NCBI GenBank assembly: GCA_934418055.1
Contig: CAKRWX010000162.1
Location: 1-5,857, forward strand
Length of the DNA stretch: 5,857 nt
DNA from: an uncultured Lachnospiraceae bacterium
GTDB taxonomy: Bacteria > Bacillota > Clostridia > Lachnospirales > Lachnospiraceae
Reading direction: 5' to 3'
Part shown: positions 1 to 5,440 of the stretch, one piece after another
How positions within the stretch are numbered: position 1 is the stretch's first letter
Layout of the letters: the number at the start of each line of letters is the position of its first letter
Translations under genes and position numbers: made by a program
Notes under the pieces: generated by a model
The model's database searches: none
What the model was told of the DNA's origin: nothing
Seen by the model: only the letters and a program-made list of their open reading frames with translations

Positions 1-1
1 C

Positions 2-514
2 TTATTCGGTTTTCTCCCCGTCATCAGCCTTTTCCTCGTCCCCGCCATCTTCTTCCACGAAAATGTCGTCCGGATCTGCTTTTTTCTGTTCCTCCACTGC
101 ATCCAGCTTTCTCAGATCATCGGTCTCCAGCACATCCTCTTCTGGCGCTTCTTCCGCTTCGTTTTCTACCGGTGCGCCGCACTTTGCACAGAAAGCATCA
201 TTCTTTCCAACGGAAGCCCCGCATACCGGACAAGTTCCTGCTTTTTCCAGTTTTTTTACCCGCGCCTCCAGTTCTGCGATGTGGGCCAGGGTTTTCTCGA
301 TCTCCGGGAAGAACATCTGGTATTCATCGTTCTCGTCGTCACGGTGCTTTTTGAAATACAGCACGCCGATGGACGCGTACAGCTCCTTGGTCTTGCTCTT
401 CTCCGTACTGATCTGTGCCTTTAACTGCAGGATCTCAGCCACATCCTTTGCTTTCTTTGCTGCTTCCCGGCTTTTATCAGCCAGAGTTTTTCCAATCTCA
501 TCAAAAAATGCCAT
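2..514 (-). CDS. Coiled-coil / zinc-ribbon protein with acidic tail
   Basis: Complete 170-residue protein with ATG at 514 and TAA at 4-2. An AGGAGG ribosome binding site (529-524) lies 9 bases before the start. Residues about 10-92 are charged and helical with heptad-like spacing and probably form a coiled coil. A four-cysteine zinc ribbon follows, CPVC at 95-98 and CAKC at 109-112. Residues 118-170 are strongly acidic and look disordered. There is no signal peptide or membrane segment, so it should be cytoplasmic. Small zinc-ribbon proteins of this layout are widespread in Bacillota and mostly lack a known function; the ribbon is usually structural or a protein/nucleic-acid contact site. It lies 59 bases downstream of the permease gene in the same direction, but has its own probable promoter, so a link to the transporter is uncertain. 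The fold call is firm; the role is unknown. Confidence 0.88.
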   Translation of the reverse strand: MAFFDEIGKTLADKSREAAKKAKDVAEILQLKAQISTEKSKTKELYASIGVLYFKKHRDDENDEYQMFFPEIEKTLAHIAELEARVKKLEKAGTCPVCGASVGKNDAFCAKCGAPVENEAEEAPEEDVLETDDLRKLDAVEEQKKADPDDIFVEEDGGDEEKADDGEKTE

Positions 515-537
515 ATGAACATTCCTCCTTTGAACCT

Positions 538-566
538 ATCTTATCTTTTCTCAAAAGGAATGTCAA
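538..566 (-). promoter_or_regulatory. Probable sigma-A promoter of the zinc-ribbon gene
   Basis: On the minus strand a perfect -35 TTGACA (566-561) is followed by a 17-base spacer and a -10 TAAGAT (543-538), which matches the consensus at four of six positions. Transcription would begin near 531, almost at the ribosome binding site, giving a very short leader. The promoter starts just 8 bases past the permease stop codon. No terminator is visible between the two genes, so read-through from the ABC operon may add to this promoter. Confidence 0.5.
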
Positions 567-573
567 TGCCGTT

Positions 574-2787
574 CTATTCCTGCAGATATTTCATTCTCTG
601 CTCCTTGCTCAGCTTAGACGGATCGATGTAAAATGGATACCAGTTTTCTGTGTCCTCTGCTTCAGACACCACAGTCTGCTGATCCTCTGTATCATGACCC
701 CCAAACAGAACACTGGCACTTGCTTCGGTAATAGTCTGCTCATAATACATGTCATTCATCCAGACATAATCCTGATAATTTAATGCCGGAATCAATGCCT
801 CCAGATCCTTAGCATCACGATACAGGACCGTCCTGCTTCGATTTCCGTTGCCTTCCGGATAGGAGGTGATCTGGATACCGGAAACATTCTCTGTATTTAA
901 TTCTGTAAAGTCCACTCCCGCCTCTTTTAACAGGGCAATCGTTCCCGTAAAGGACGGATACACCGGATAATAACACCGATTACTGATATATTCCGCAGAA
1001 TACCAGTAGTCTGACAGTCCTCTCAGGCTTTCTATACGACTGATTCCTTCACACTGGTTCTTTGTACGGAACTGGATCGTTGCCATCGGATATTCCTTCT
1101 TCCTGGTTTCTATGGTCAGGGATTTTAACTCGCTCTGGTATACCTCCAGCAGATGCTCCTGCATCTGGCGGTCGGTCTCCACCTTCTGTACCTGGTTATA
1201 CTGCTGGAAATAGATCTCTTCGGTGTCCTGGGAACTCTGGCTTAAAACCGGGTATTTTCCCATTTTAAATTCCACGCTGTCATAAATCTGGGTCCAGCAT
1301 TCCTCTGCTTCTGCATTCATACGGATCGTATAGGTTCTGTTGACCTTTTTCCCACTATTCAGATGGTACTGCACCGTGATCGTTTTCCAGGTATCATCCT
1401 GTCTTTCCTCATCCCAGATGCTTCCGATCCGTCCATTCGCCTTACGCAGCTCTTTCTGCACCTGGATACCATTTTTCACCAGCTCCATCACCGGATAACA
1501 ATCAGTCAGTTTCATATGTTCCAGCAGATATACATTGTCATCCCCGTAATCCCAATACGGCTGCTTTGACTCATCTTCCGGAATCTCTACCTGTCCGTAA
1601 GTCACCCAGGTATCATCGTCTTCCATGTTGATGGCCATGCTCTGAAGCTTCCCGGTATCCGGCATCCAGGTGTCATAACCGAACCAGTCCTTAAAGCCTG
1701 CCATGGAAAGTCCCAGTGTCACCAGAAGACAGCCCGCAAGATAGATTTTCCGGTCAAACAGCCGCCGGAAATCCATCCGGTAAATGATCTCGATGATGCA
1801 GTGGGCCAGTACCGTACCAACTACCGCTCCCACTAACAGCCAGATCACCGTAGCTCTCAGCGCAAAGAAGAACATACCAAACACCACGCCCACCGGGATC
1901 ACGATCAGAACCCGGATCACATTTTCTGTCTTCGGAAATGCCATAGCCTTTCCTGCCGCCTCAGAGGGGCGCAGCCAGTACAGGCAATAGGTACCGACAG
2001 CAAGGACCACCGTCACCAGAAACGCCGTCACCACCGCTCCGGTCACATTCCGTCCTTCACCAAAATTTCCCAGGGCGTACACATATGCCGTAAATGGTGA
2101 CGTCCTTTCCAGCAGCTTCTCAAACAGATCACTGATAGCCGCTGTCTCCCGGTAGGTTTTAAACCATGTGCCCATATACGTCATGGAAAGTCCCACCACC
2201 GCCGGTCCATAGGAGAAAAATACCGCAGTTCCCAGCAGCGCTACCACGATATTGCCCGTCAGCATCATAGCCGCAGACACCGTCGTGTAAAGCAGGCTGT
2301 AAAATACCACGTTGATCAGCGCTCCCATCCAGATTCTTCCTGTATGAATGCCGCCACTGATTCCACATCTTCCGGCTAAAAGAATGGTCACTGCCGTAAA
2401 TACCAGATAAACCGCCGCTGTCACCCAGATTCCATTGAAATAATTGGCGATATAGAGCACATGGCGTTTCACCGGAATGCTGTGATAAAAATCCACCTTT
2501 TTACTGTTATGCAGATAACAGAAGCTGGTCACTGCCCACAAAACAGCCGCCCCGATCAGAACTGCCGCAGCCATGGGATTTACCATCAGCAGGGACAGAA
2601 TATTCGTCTCCATGTATTCTCTGGTGGATTCATTCCATTTTCCTGCCTGCTCTGCGTATTCACTGCACTTGACCGCAATCGGGAAAATCTGTGCAAAGAT
2701 CAGGGCCAGGACTGTCAGGGCAATGGTCCAGACACGCCGTTTTAAATCCTCTGCCATTAATTTAAAGGATAAGTTTTTTGATGTCAT
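574..2787 (-). CDS. ABC transporter permease with large extracytoplasmic C-terminal domain
   Basis: The start is placed at the ATG at 2787, giving 737 residues. A GGAGGT site (2801-2796) lies 8 bases upstream, whereas an in-frame ATG at 2901 has no such support and lies deep in the ATPase gene. About nine hydrophobic segments are visible, near residues 19-38, 71-91, 110-137, 153-175, 179-199, 248-271, 291-310, 312-335 and 348-363. Basic clusters at 16-18, 96-108 and 336-347 fall on the predicted cytoplasmic side, which places the soluble domain from about 370 to 737 outside the membrane. The loop around 96-108 (KKVDFYHSIPVKR) resembles loops in ABC-2-like permeases of Bacillota that sit beside YtrA regulators. 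The gene overlaps the ATPase gene by 26 bases, so the two products surely form one exporter. The substrate cannot be read from sequence; cell-envelope-active peptides or antibiotics are a family-based guess. The C-terminal domain may match DUF6449, from memory only. Confidence 0.85.
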   Translation of the reverse strand: MTSKNLSFKLMAEDLKRRVWTIALTVLALIFAQIFPIAVKCSEYAEQAGKWNESTREYMETNILSLLMVNPMAAAVLIGAAVLWAVTSFCYLHNSKKVDFYHSIPVKRHVLYIANYFNGIWVTAAVYLVFTAVTILLAGRCGISGGIHTGRIWMGALINVVFYSLLYTTVSAAMMLTGNIVVALLGTAVFFSYGPAVVGLSMTYMGTWFKTYRETAAISDLFEKLLERTSPFTAYVYALGNFGEGRNVTGAVVTAFLVTVVLAVGTYCLYWLRPSEAAGKAMAFPKTENVIRVLIVIPVGVVFGMFFFALRATVIWLLVGAVVGTVLAHCIIEIIYRMDFRRLFDRKIYLAGCLLVTLGLSMAGFKDWFGYDTWMPDTGKLQSMAINMEDDDTWVTYGQVEIPEDESKQPYWDYGDDNVYLLEHMKLTDCYPVMELVKNGIQVQKELRKANGRIGSIWDEERQDDTWKTITVQYHLNSGKKVNRTYTIRMNAEAEECWTQIYDSVEFKMGKYPVLSQSSQDTEEIYFQQYNQVQKVETDRQMQEHLLEVYQSELKSLTIETRKKEYPMATIQFRTKNQCEGISRIESLRGLSDYWYSAEYISNRCYYPVYPSFTGTIALLKEAGVDFTELNTENVSGIQITSYPEGNGNRSRTVLYRDAKDLEALIPALNYQDYVWMNDMYYEQTITEASASVLFGGHDTEDQQTVVSEAEDTENWYPFYIDPSKLSKEQRMKYLQE

Positions 2788-3661
2788 AACCAGCCACCTC
2801 CGTTTCACTGATAAAGATCTCCTCCAGGGACAATGGAATGATCTCCGCAAAGATCGGGTGATACTGCTCCATCCGCGCCTCGATCTCTTCCCTGGTTCCA
2901 CGCACCGTCAGGGTACACAGACTTCCTCTGGCATCTGCATGGATAATGTCCAGAGCCTTCAGATCTGCCACATTCATTCCCGGAACCAGCACACACTGGA
3001 GCTTATGGATATTTAACTTCATATCCTCCAGATCCTTGGAAAGAAGGATTCCTCCCTTATGCAGCAGCCCCACATGATCGCAGATATCCTCCAGCTCCCG
3101 CAGATTGTGGGAAGCAATGATCGGTGTCAGGTTTCTCTCCTCCATGTCACCTATAAAAATACTTTTCACTGTCTGCCGCATCACCGGGTCCAGTCCGTCA
3201 AATGTCTCGTCACAGAACAGATAATCCGTCCCGGCACACACGCCGCAGATCACGGAAACCTGTTTTTTCATACCTTTGGAAAATGTATTGATCTTCCGTT
3301 TCCGGTCCAGTTCAAAGCTGTCCATCAGATGGATGAACCGGTTTTTATTGAATTTCGGGTAAACGCCCATATAAAACTTCATCAGCTGCTCCGGAGTGGA
3401 ATTGCTGAAGAAATACTGGTCATCGGAAATATAGAAAAACCGTGACTTCACCTCCACATTCTCATATACTTCCTTCCCGTCGATGGTCACAGAGCCCTCA
3501 TCCGGCTTCAAAACACCGCTGAGCATCCGCAAAAAGGTACTTTTGCCTGCTCCGTTGGTGCCGATCAGTCCAAATACACTGCCATCCCGGATCTGGGCAT
3601 TTATATGGTCCACTGCCATCAGGCTTCCAAACCGTTTGGTCAGATTTTTCGCCTCTATCAT
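2762..3661 (-). CDS. ABC transporter ATP-binding protein (YtrB/BcrA-like)
   Basis: The start at 3661 gives 299 residues. It has GGGAGG (3676-3671) 9 bases upstream and lies 4 bases after the regulator's stop; an upstream in-frame ATG at 3697 lies inside the regulator and is not favoured. Walker A is GTNGAGKST at 34-42. The Q-loop region near 78-82 has aspartates where glutamine is usual. The signature is the divergent FSKGM at 127-131, in place of LSGGQ. Walker B is YLFCDE at 147-152 with catalytic E152; the D-loop is GLDP at 156-159 and the switch histidine is H185. All catalytic residues are present, so the protein should hydrolyse ATP at the inner face of the membrane and drive the permease encoded next. 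Residues about 220-299 form the C-terminal extension typical of drug-exporter ATPases of this class. Whether it exports a drug or serves sensing is not decided by sequence. Confidence 0.92.
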   Translation of the reverse strand: MIEAKNLTKRFGSLMAVDHINAQIRDGSVFGLIGTNGAGKSTFLRMLSGVLKPDEGSVTIDGKEVYENVEVKSRFFYISDDQYFFSNSTPEQLMKFYMGVYPKFNKNRFIHLMDSFELDRKRKINTFSKGMKKQVSVICGVCAGTDYLFCDETFDGLDPVMRQTVKSIFIGDMEERNLTPIIASHNLRELEDICDHVGLLHKGGILLSKDLEDMKLNIHKLQCVLVPGMNVADLKALDIIHADARGSLCTLTVRGTREEIEARMEQYHPIFAEIIPLSLEEIFISETEVAGYDIKKLIL

Positions 3662-3665
3662 AGCT

Positions 3666-4049
3666 TTACGCCTCCCTTTCTGTCTCATTTTCCTCATAGA
3701 TCCTGACGATCTGCTCCCACAGCTGCTCCTTGGTCACCCCCAGGGCACAGGCTTCCTTAGCCAGATCCGCCTGCCGCTGCAGCACTTCCTGTCTCCCGGC
3801 TTCCTTCACATGGCCGTTGTCCGCCACAAAGCTTCCTTTTCCCTTGATGGAATAGATGTATCCCTGCCGCTCCAGCTCCGCGTAGGCTCTCTGGATCGTA
3901 TTCGGATTGATGGACAATTCCATGGCCAGGCTCCGCACCGATGGCAGCTGGCTGTCTTTCTCCAGCGCCCCCGTCAGCATCAGCTCCTGGAACCGGGAAA
4001 TCACCTGCTCATAGATCGGACGCCGGTCCCGATAATCCAGTATGATCAT
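3666..4049 (-). CDS. GntR-family transcriptional regulator, YtrA subfamily
   Basis: This 127-residue protein starts at the ATG at 4049 with AAGGAGG (4062-4056) 6 bases upstream. Residues 10-76 form the GntR winged helix: PIYEQV at 11-16, the recognition region around LPSVRSLAMELSINPNTIQRAY at 35-56, and the wing around GKGSFV at 70-75. The remaining 50 or so residues are too short for a FadR or HutC ligand domain and fit the small helical dimerisation tail of the YtrA subfamily. Members of this group usually repress the ABC transporter operon in which they are the first gene, as here. Four AACTGTAT half-sites over its own promoter are the likely binding target. The inducer is unknown; in related systems cell-wall-active antibiotics relieve repression. 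Confidence 0.93.
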   Translation of the reverse strand: MIILDYRDRRPIYEQVISRFQELMLTGALEKDSQLPSVRSLAMELSINPNTIQRAYAELERQGYIYSIKGKGSFVADNGHVKEAGRQEVLQRQADLAKEACALGVTKEQLWEQIVRIYEENETEREA

Positions 4050-4103
4050 AAAGTCCCTCCTTTTGAATCAAACACCGCAACCGTTCTGAACGTTCTATGT
4101 ATG

Positions 4104-4169
4104 AACTGTATGATGTGTTTTAACTGTATTAATTATCTTAATACAGTTATAGTACAGATTCATACAGTT
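4104..4169. promoter_or_regulatory. Putative YtrA-type operator: four nested AACTGTAT half-sites
   Basis: The inner inverted repeat has perfect 12-base arms, TAACTGTATTAA (4121-4132) and TTAATACAGTTA (4138-4149), around a 5-base centre. An outer inverted repeat has perfect 10-base arms, AACTGTATGA (4104-4113) and TCATACAGTT (4160-4169), almost concentric with the inner one. All four arms share AACTGTAT. Spacing between same-direction half-sites is 18 bases on the left and 21 on the right, close to two helical turns. The array covers the -10, the spacer and the predicted start of transcription. Dyad sites over the promoter are the known mode of action of GntR/YtrA repressors; binding here is inferred. 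Confidence 0.75.
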
Positions 4170-4174
4170 GTCAA
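4146..4174 (-). promoter_or_regulatory. Sigma-A promoter of the GntR-ABC operon
   Basis: On the minus strand a perfect -35 TTGACA (4174-4169) and a -10 TATAAC (4151-4146, five of six) are separated by exactly 17 bases. The predicted transcript begins near 4139, which leaves an untranslated leader of about 90 bases before the regulator's ATG. The -10 lies inside the right arm of a 12-base inverted repeat, and a further half-site fills part of the spacer, so a bound repressor would block RNA polymerase directly. Confidence 0.8.
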
Positions 4175-4212
4175 GATGGAATTGGAAAATACAGAAAAAT
4201 AAACACCCTAAC

Positions 4213-4251
4213 AAAAAGAGTCGAAACAGTGACCATATCACCGTTCGACTC
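4213..4251 (-). terminator. Intrinsic terminator of the Panacea/PemK-like pair
   Basis: Read on the minus strand, GAGTCGAA (4251-4244) pairs perfectly with TTCGACTC (4225-4218). Inside it a second stem continues (4243-4238 with 4232-4227, including one U-G pair), broken only by a single unpaired base. The hairpin is followed directly by TTTTT (4217-4213). It begins 8 bases after the stop codon of the toxin-like gene and ends about 40 bases before the -35 of the ABC operon, so it separates the two transcription units. There is no T run on the plus-strand side. Confidence 0.85.
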
Positions 4252-4259
4252 CTCTCTCT

Positions 4260-4592
4260 TTACAGCAATCCTTTAATTCTTGCCAGTTCAACTTCATTCA
4301 AGGTTTTCCCTGAATATAGTACTTTCAATTCTCCCCAGTCAGTGCGATCAACTCTAGTTAACGAATCTAACTTAACAAATGACGGCAACACAAAAGGGGG
4401 ATTATATGACCGTAATCTCTCATTGGTCGGAAATGCAAGCTTCCGCTCCTTTCCCCTTATCGACGAAACATTCAATACCTCAATATAATCCTGTTCTGCC
4501 GTAACAACCAGATACGTTCTATCATATGCTGGAAACTCACCATCGACAAATCGAATCTTTCCTAAAACGCCTTGACCTACCTGAAAACTCAT
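4260..4592 (-). CDS. PemK/MazF-like protein, probable toxin of a Panacea pair
   Basis: This 110-residue protein starts with an ATG at 4592 that shares its A with the TAA stop of the upstream gene (TAATG). Only a weak GGTG site lies upstream, so translation is probably coupled. The sequence runs like a small SH3-type barrel: GKIRFVDGEF at 11-20, a strand with R25 then YLVV at 27-30, NVSS at 41-44, SFVKLD at 71-76, VDRTDWG at 81-87, and a last helix TLNEVELARIKGLL. This order resembles PemK/MazF endoribonucleases, where an arginine in the first loop and a Thr/Ser after the central strand form the active site; R25 and S43/S44 are the candidates. If correct, it would cleave RNA in the cytoplasm and be neutralised by the partner gene. 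The resemblance is judged by eye and is distant. A non-toxic SH3-like protein is the alternative. Confidence 0.62.
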   Translation of the reverse strand: MSFQVGQGVLGKIRFVDGEFPAYDRTYLVVTAEQDYIEVLNVSSIRGKERKLAFPTNERLRSYNPPFVLPSFVKLDSLTRVDRTDWGELKVLYSGKTLNEVELARIKGLL

Positions 4593-5245
4593 TAATAGAT
4601 CACCAGCCTTCCATTATCCACATAAACACTATACGTGTCATCATCAGCCGATAATGAAAAGCTCTCTAACTGGTCTATCATATCGTCTGTCAATGTGAAT
4701 CCATCATAATAAAATGTCACTCCATTAATGATCTCACTTGCTGTCGCATTGTTCGCTGTCTCTTTATAAGCTGAGATTATTTCTCTCATTCTTTCAATAT
4801 CAGAATGCTGAGACACCATATCAACAACCGACATTCCTTTGTCATGATAACCAGTGCTTCTAGTACCATGATCAAATGCCTCTTTCCAAAAATTAAATGT
4901 GTGGTTGATATCTGACAATTCTTTCGCTGAAGCGCCACCAAATATTCCCATTACCAGATTTAATACTCCATATTCCCTTTCAGAAAAATCCGGCTGGTAA
5001 ACTTCGCTATCCTGTCGAAATGCGCCATAATCATTTTTATACCTTAAACGCACTTTCTCTACAACACATCCATTTTTAAAAGCTAACACTTGATCTTTGA
5101 ATAGTGGTTCACCATATTCCGCAATATTTGCCAAATCTGCCAAAACTAACAGCTTTTGCAATTTCATATTGCCATCGTATGTGTTCGGTTTAGAATCAGC
5201 GCCATTTTTTATGAAAAACCTTGCAAAATCATATGCGTCTCTCAT
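4592..5245 (-). CDS. Panacea (SocA-like, DUF4065) domain protein, probable antitoxin
   Basis: This 217-residue protein starts at the ATG at 5245, with AAGGAGG (5260-5254) 8 bases upstream. Residues 1-165 carry the Panacea hallmarks: MKLQKLLVLADL at 27-38, YGEPLF at 44-49, AFKNGCVVEKVRLRY at 55-69, and a helical segment about 105-145 with FNFWKEAF at 117-124. Panacea domains are known as antitoxin domains that pair with many unrelated toxins and neutralise them, and SocA is the founding example, acting as a proteolytic adaptor. A tail of about 50 residues (168-217), ending in short strand-like pieces, extends past the domain and may contact the partner. No helix-turn-helix is visible, so it may not bind DNA itself. 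The stop overlaps the next start by one base, giving a fixed ratio with the toxin-like product. The domain call is strong; the antitoxin role is inferred from family and context. Confidence 0.85.
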   Translation of the reverse strand: MRDAYDFARFFIKNGADSKPNTYDGNMKLQKLLVLADLANIAEYGEPLFKDQVLAFKNGCVVEKVRLRYKNDYGAFRQDSEVYQPDFSEREYGVLNLVMGIFGGASAKELSDINHTFNFWKEAFDHGTRSTGYHDKGMSVVDMVSQHSDIERMREIISAYKETANNATASEIINGVTFYYDGFTLTDDMIDQLESFSLSADDDTYSVYVDNGRLVIY

Positions 5246-5271
5246 ATTGACACCCTCCTTAAAATAATATT

Positions 5272-5288
5272 CACTTCAAATTGAAGTG
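5272..5288. repeat. 17-base palindrome in the leader of the Panacea gene
   Basis: CACTTCAA (5272-5279) and TTGAAGTG (5281-5288) are perfect inverted arms around one base. The element lies 11 bases before the ribosome binding site of the Panacea gene and about 40 bases after its predicted transcription start. It could be a protein-binding operator or a short RNA hairpin of about six pairs. A weaker dyad, TTCAT-T-ATGAA (5305-5315), lies next to it. Confidence 0.5.
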
Positions 5289-5335
5289 CCCAAGAAAACC
5301 GAACTTCATTATGAACACACGTGAATTTATCTTAT

Positions 5336-5364
5336 ATTATATTCAGATATATCCACCTCGTCAA
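5336..5364 (-). promoter_or_regulatory. Proximal sigma-A promoter of the Panacea/PemK-like pair
   Basis: On the minus strand the -35 TTGACG (5364-5359, five of six) and a perfect -10 TATAAT (5341-5336) are separated by 17 bases. Transcription would begin near 5329, leaving a leader of about 84 bases that contains the 5305-5315 and 5272-5288 dyads. Confidence 0.75.
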
Positions 5365-5397
5365 TGCTTAAGAATCCACTTCCTTTTCTATGCTTCT

Positions 5398-5426
5398 ATT
5401 ATAACATATGGATTTTTGTTTGTAAA
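5398..5426 (-). promoter_or_regulatory. Distal sigma-A promoter upstream of the Panacea gene
   Basis: On the minus strand the -35 TTTACA (5426-5421, five of six) and a perfect -10 TATAAT (5403-5398) are again 17 bases apart. It lies 62 bases upstream of the proximal promoter. Inverted AACATATG/CATATGTT copies (5403-5410 and 5427-5434) sit at its two edges, touching the -10 and the base next to the -35, which would suit a regulator. It begins about 15 bases after the stop codon of the surface-protein gene. Confidence 0.65.
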
Positions 5427-5434
5427 CATATGTT
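5403..5434. repeat. AACATATG inverted repeat framing the distal promoter
   Basis: AACATATG (5403-5410) and CATATGTT (5427-5434) form perfect 8-base inverted arms separated by 16 bases; the right copy is itself part of a 10-base palindrome, AACATATGTT (5425-5434). Centre-to-centre spacing is 24 bases. No T run follows on the minus strand, so it is a poor terminator for the surface-protein gene and more like an operator. The motif is A+T-rich, and chance is possible. Confidence 0.4.
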
Positions 5435-5440
5435 CGGTTG

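Noticed and set aside
63..518. Open frame of 151 codons on the plus strand opposite the zinc-ribbon gene
   Set aside because: The product is a low-complexity Ser/Phe-rich mirror of the Glu/Lys-rich true gene and shows no domain.
544..573. Possible terminator between the permease and zinc-ribbon genes
   Set aside because: Only a 5-pair CTTTT/AAAAG stem is present, without G+C pairs or a T run.
2788..2901. Longer N-terminus for the permease, starting at 2901
   Set aside because: The 38 extra residues are Arg/Trp-rich, overlap the ATPase gene deeply and have no ribosome binding site, whereas 2787 has GGAGGT at 8 bases.
4082..4095. Palindromes CGTTC-T-GAACG and GAACGTTC in the GntR leader
   Set aside because: They are short and unlike the AACTGTAT half-sites; too weak to call a separate operator.
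3483..4202. Open frame of 239 codons on the plus strand opposite the GntR and ABC genes
   Set aside because: It lies antisense to two clearly conserved genes, has no ribosome binding site of note and no recognisable domain; it is a by-product of their codon use.
5403..5434. AACATATG copies as a CRISPR-like or mobile-element repeat
   Set aside because: There are only two 8-base A+T-rich copies, with no array or target duplication.
5297..5439. Eight-base inverted repeat AACCGAAC / GTTCGGTT
   Set aside because: The arms are over 120 bases apart and short enough to arise by chance; no element with defined ends lies between them.
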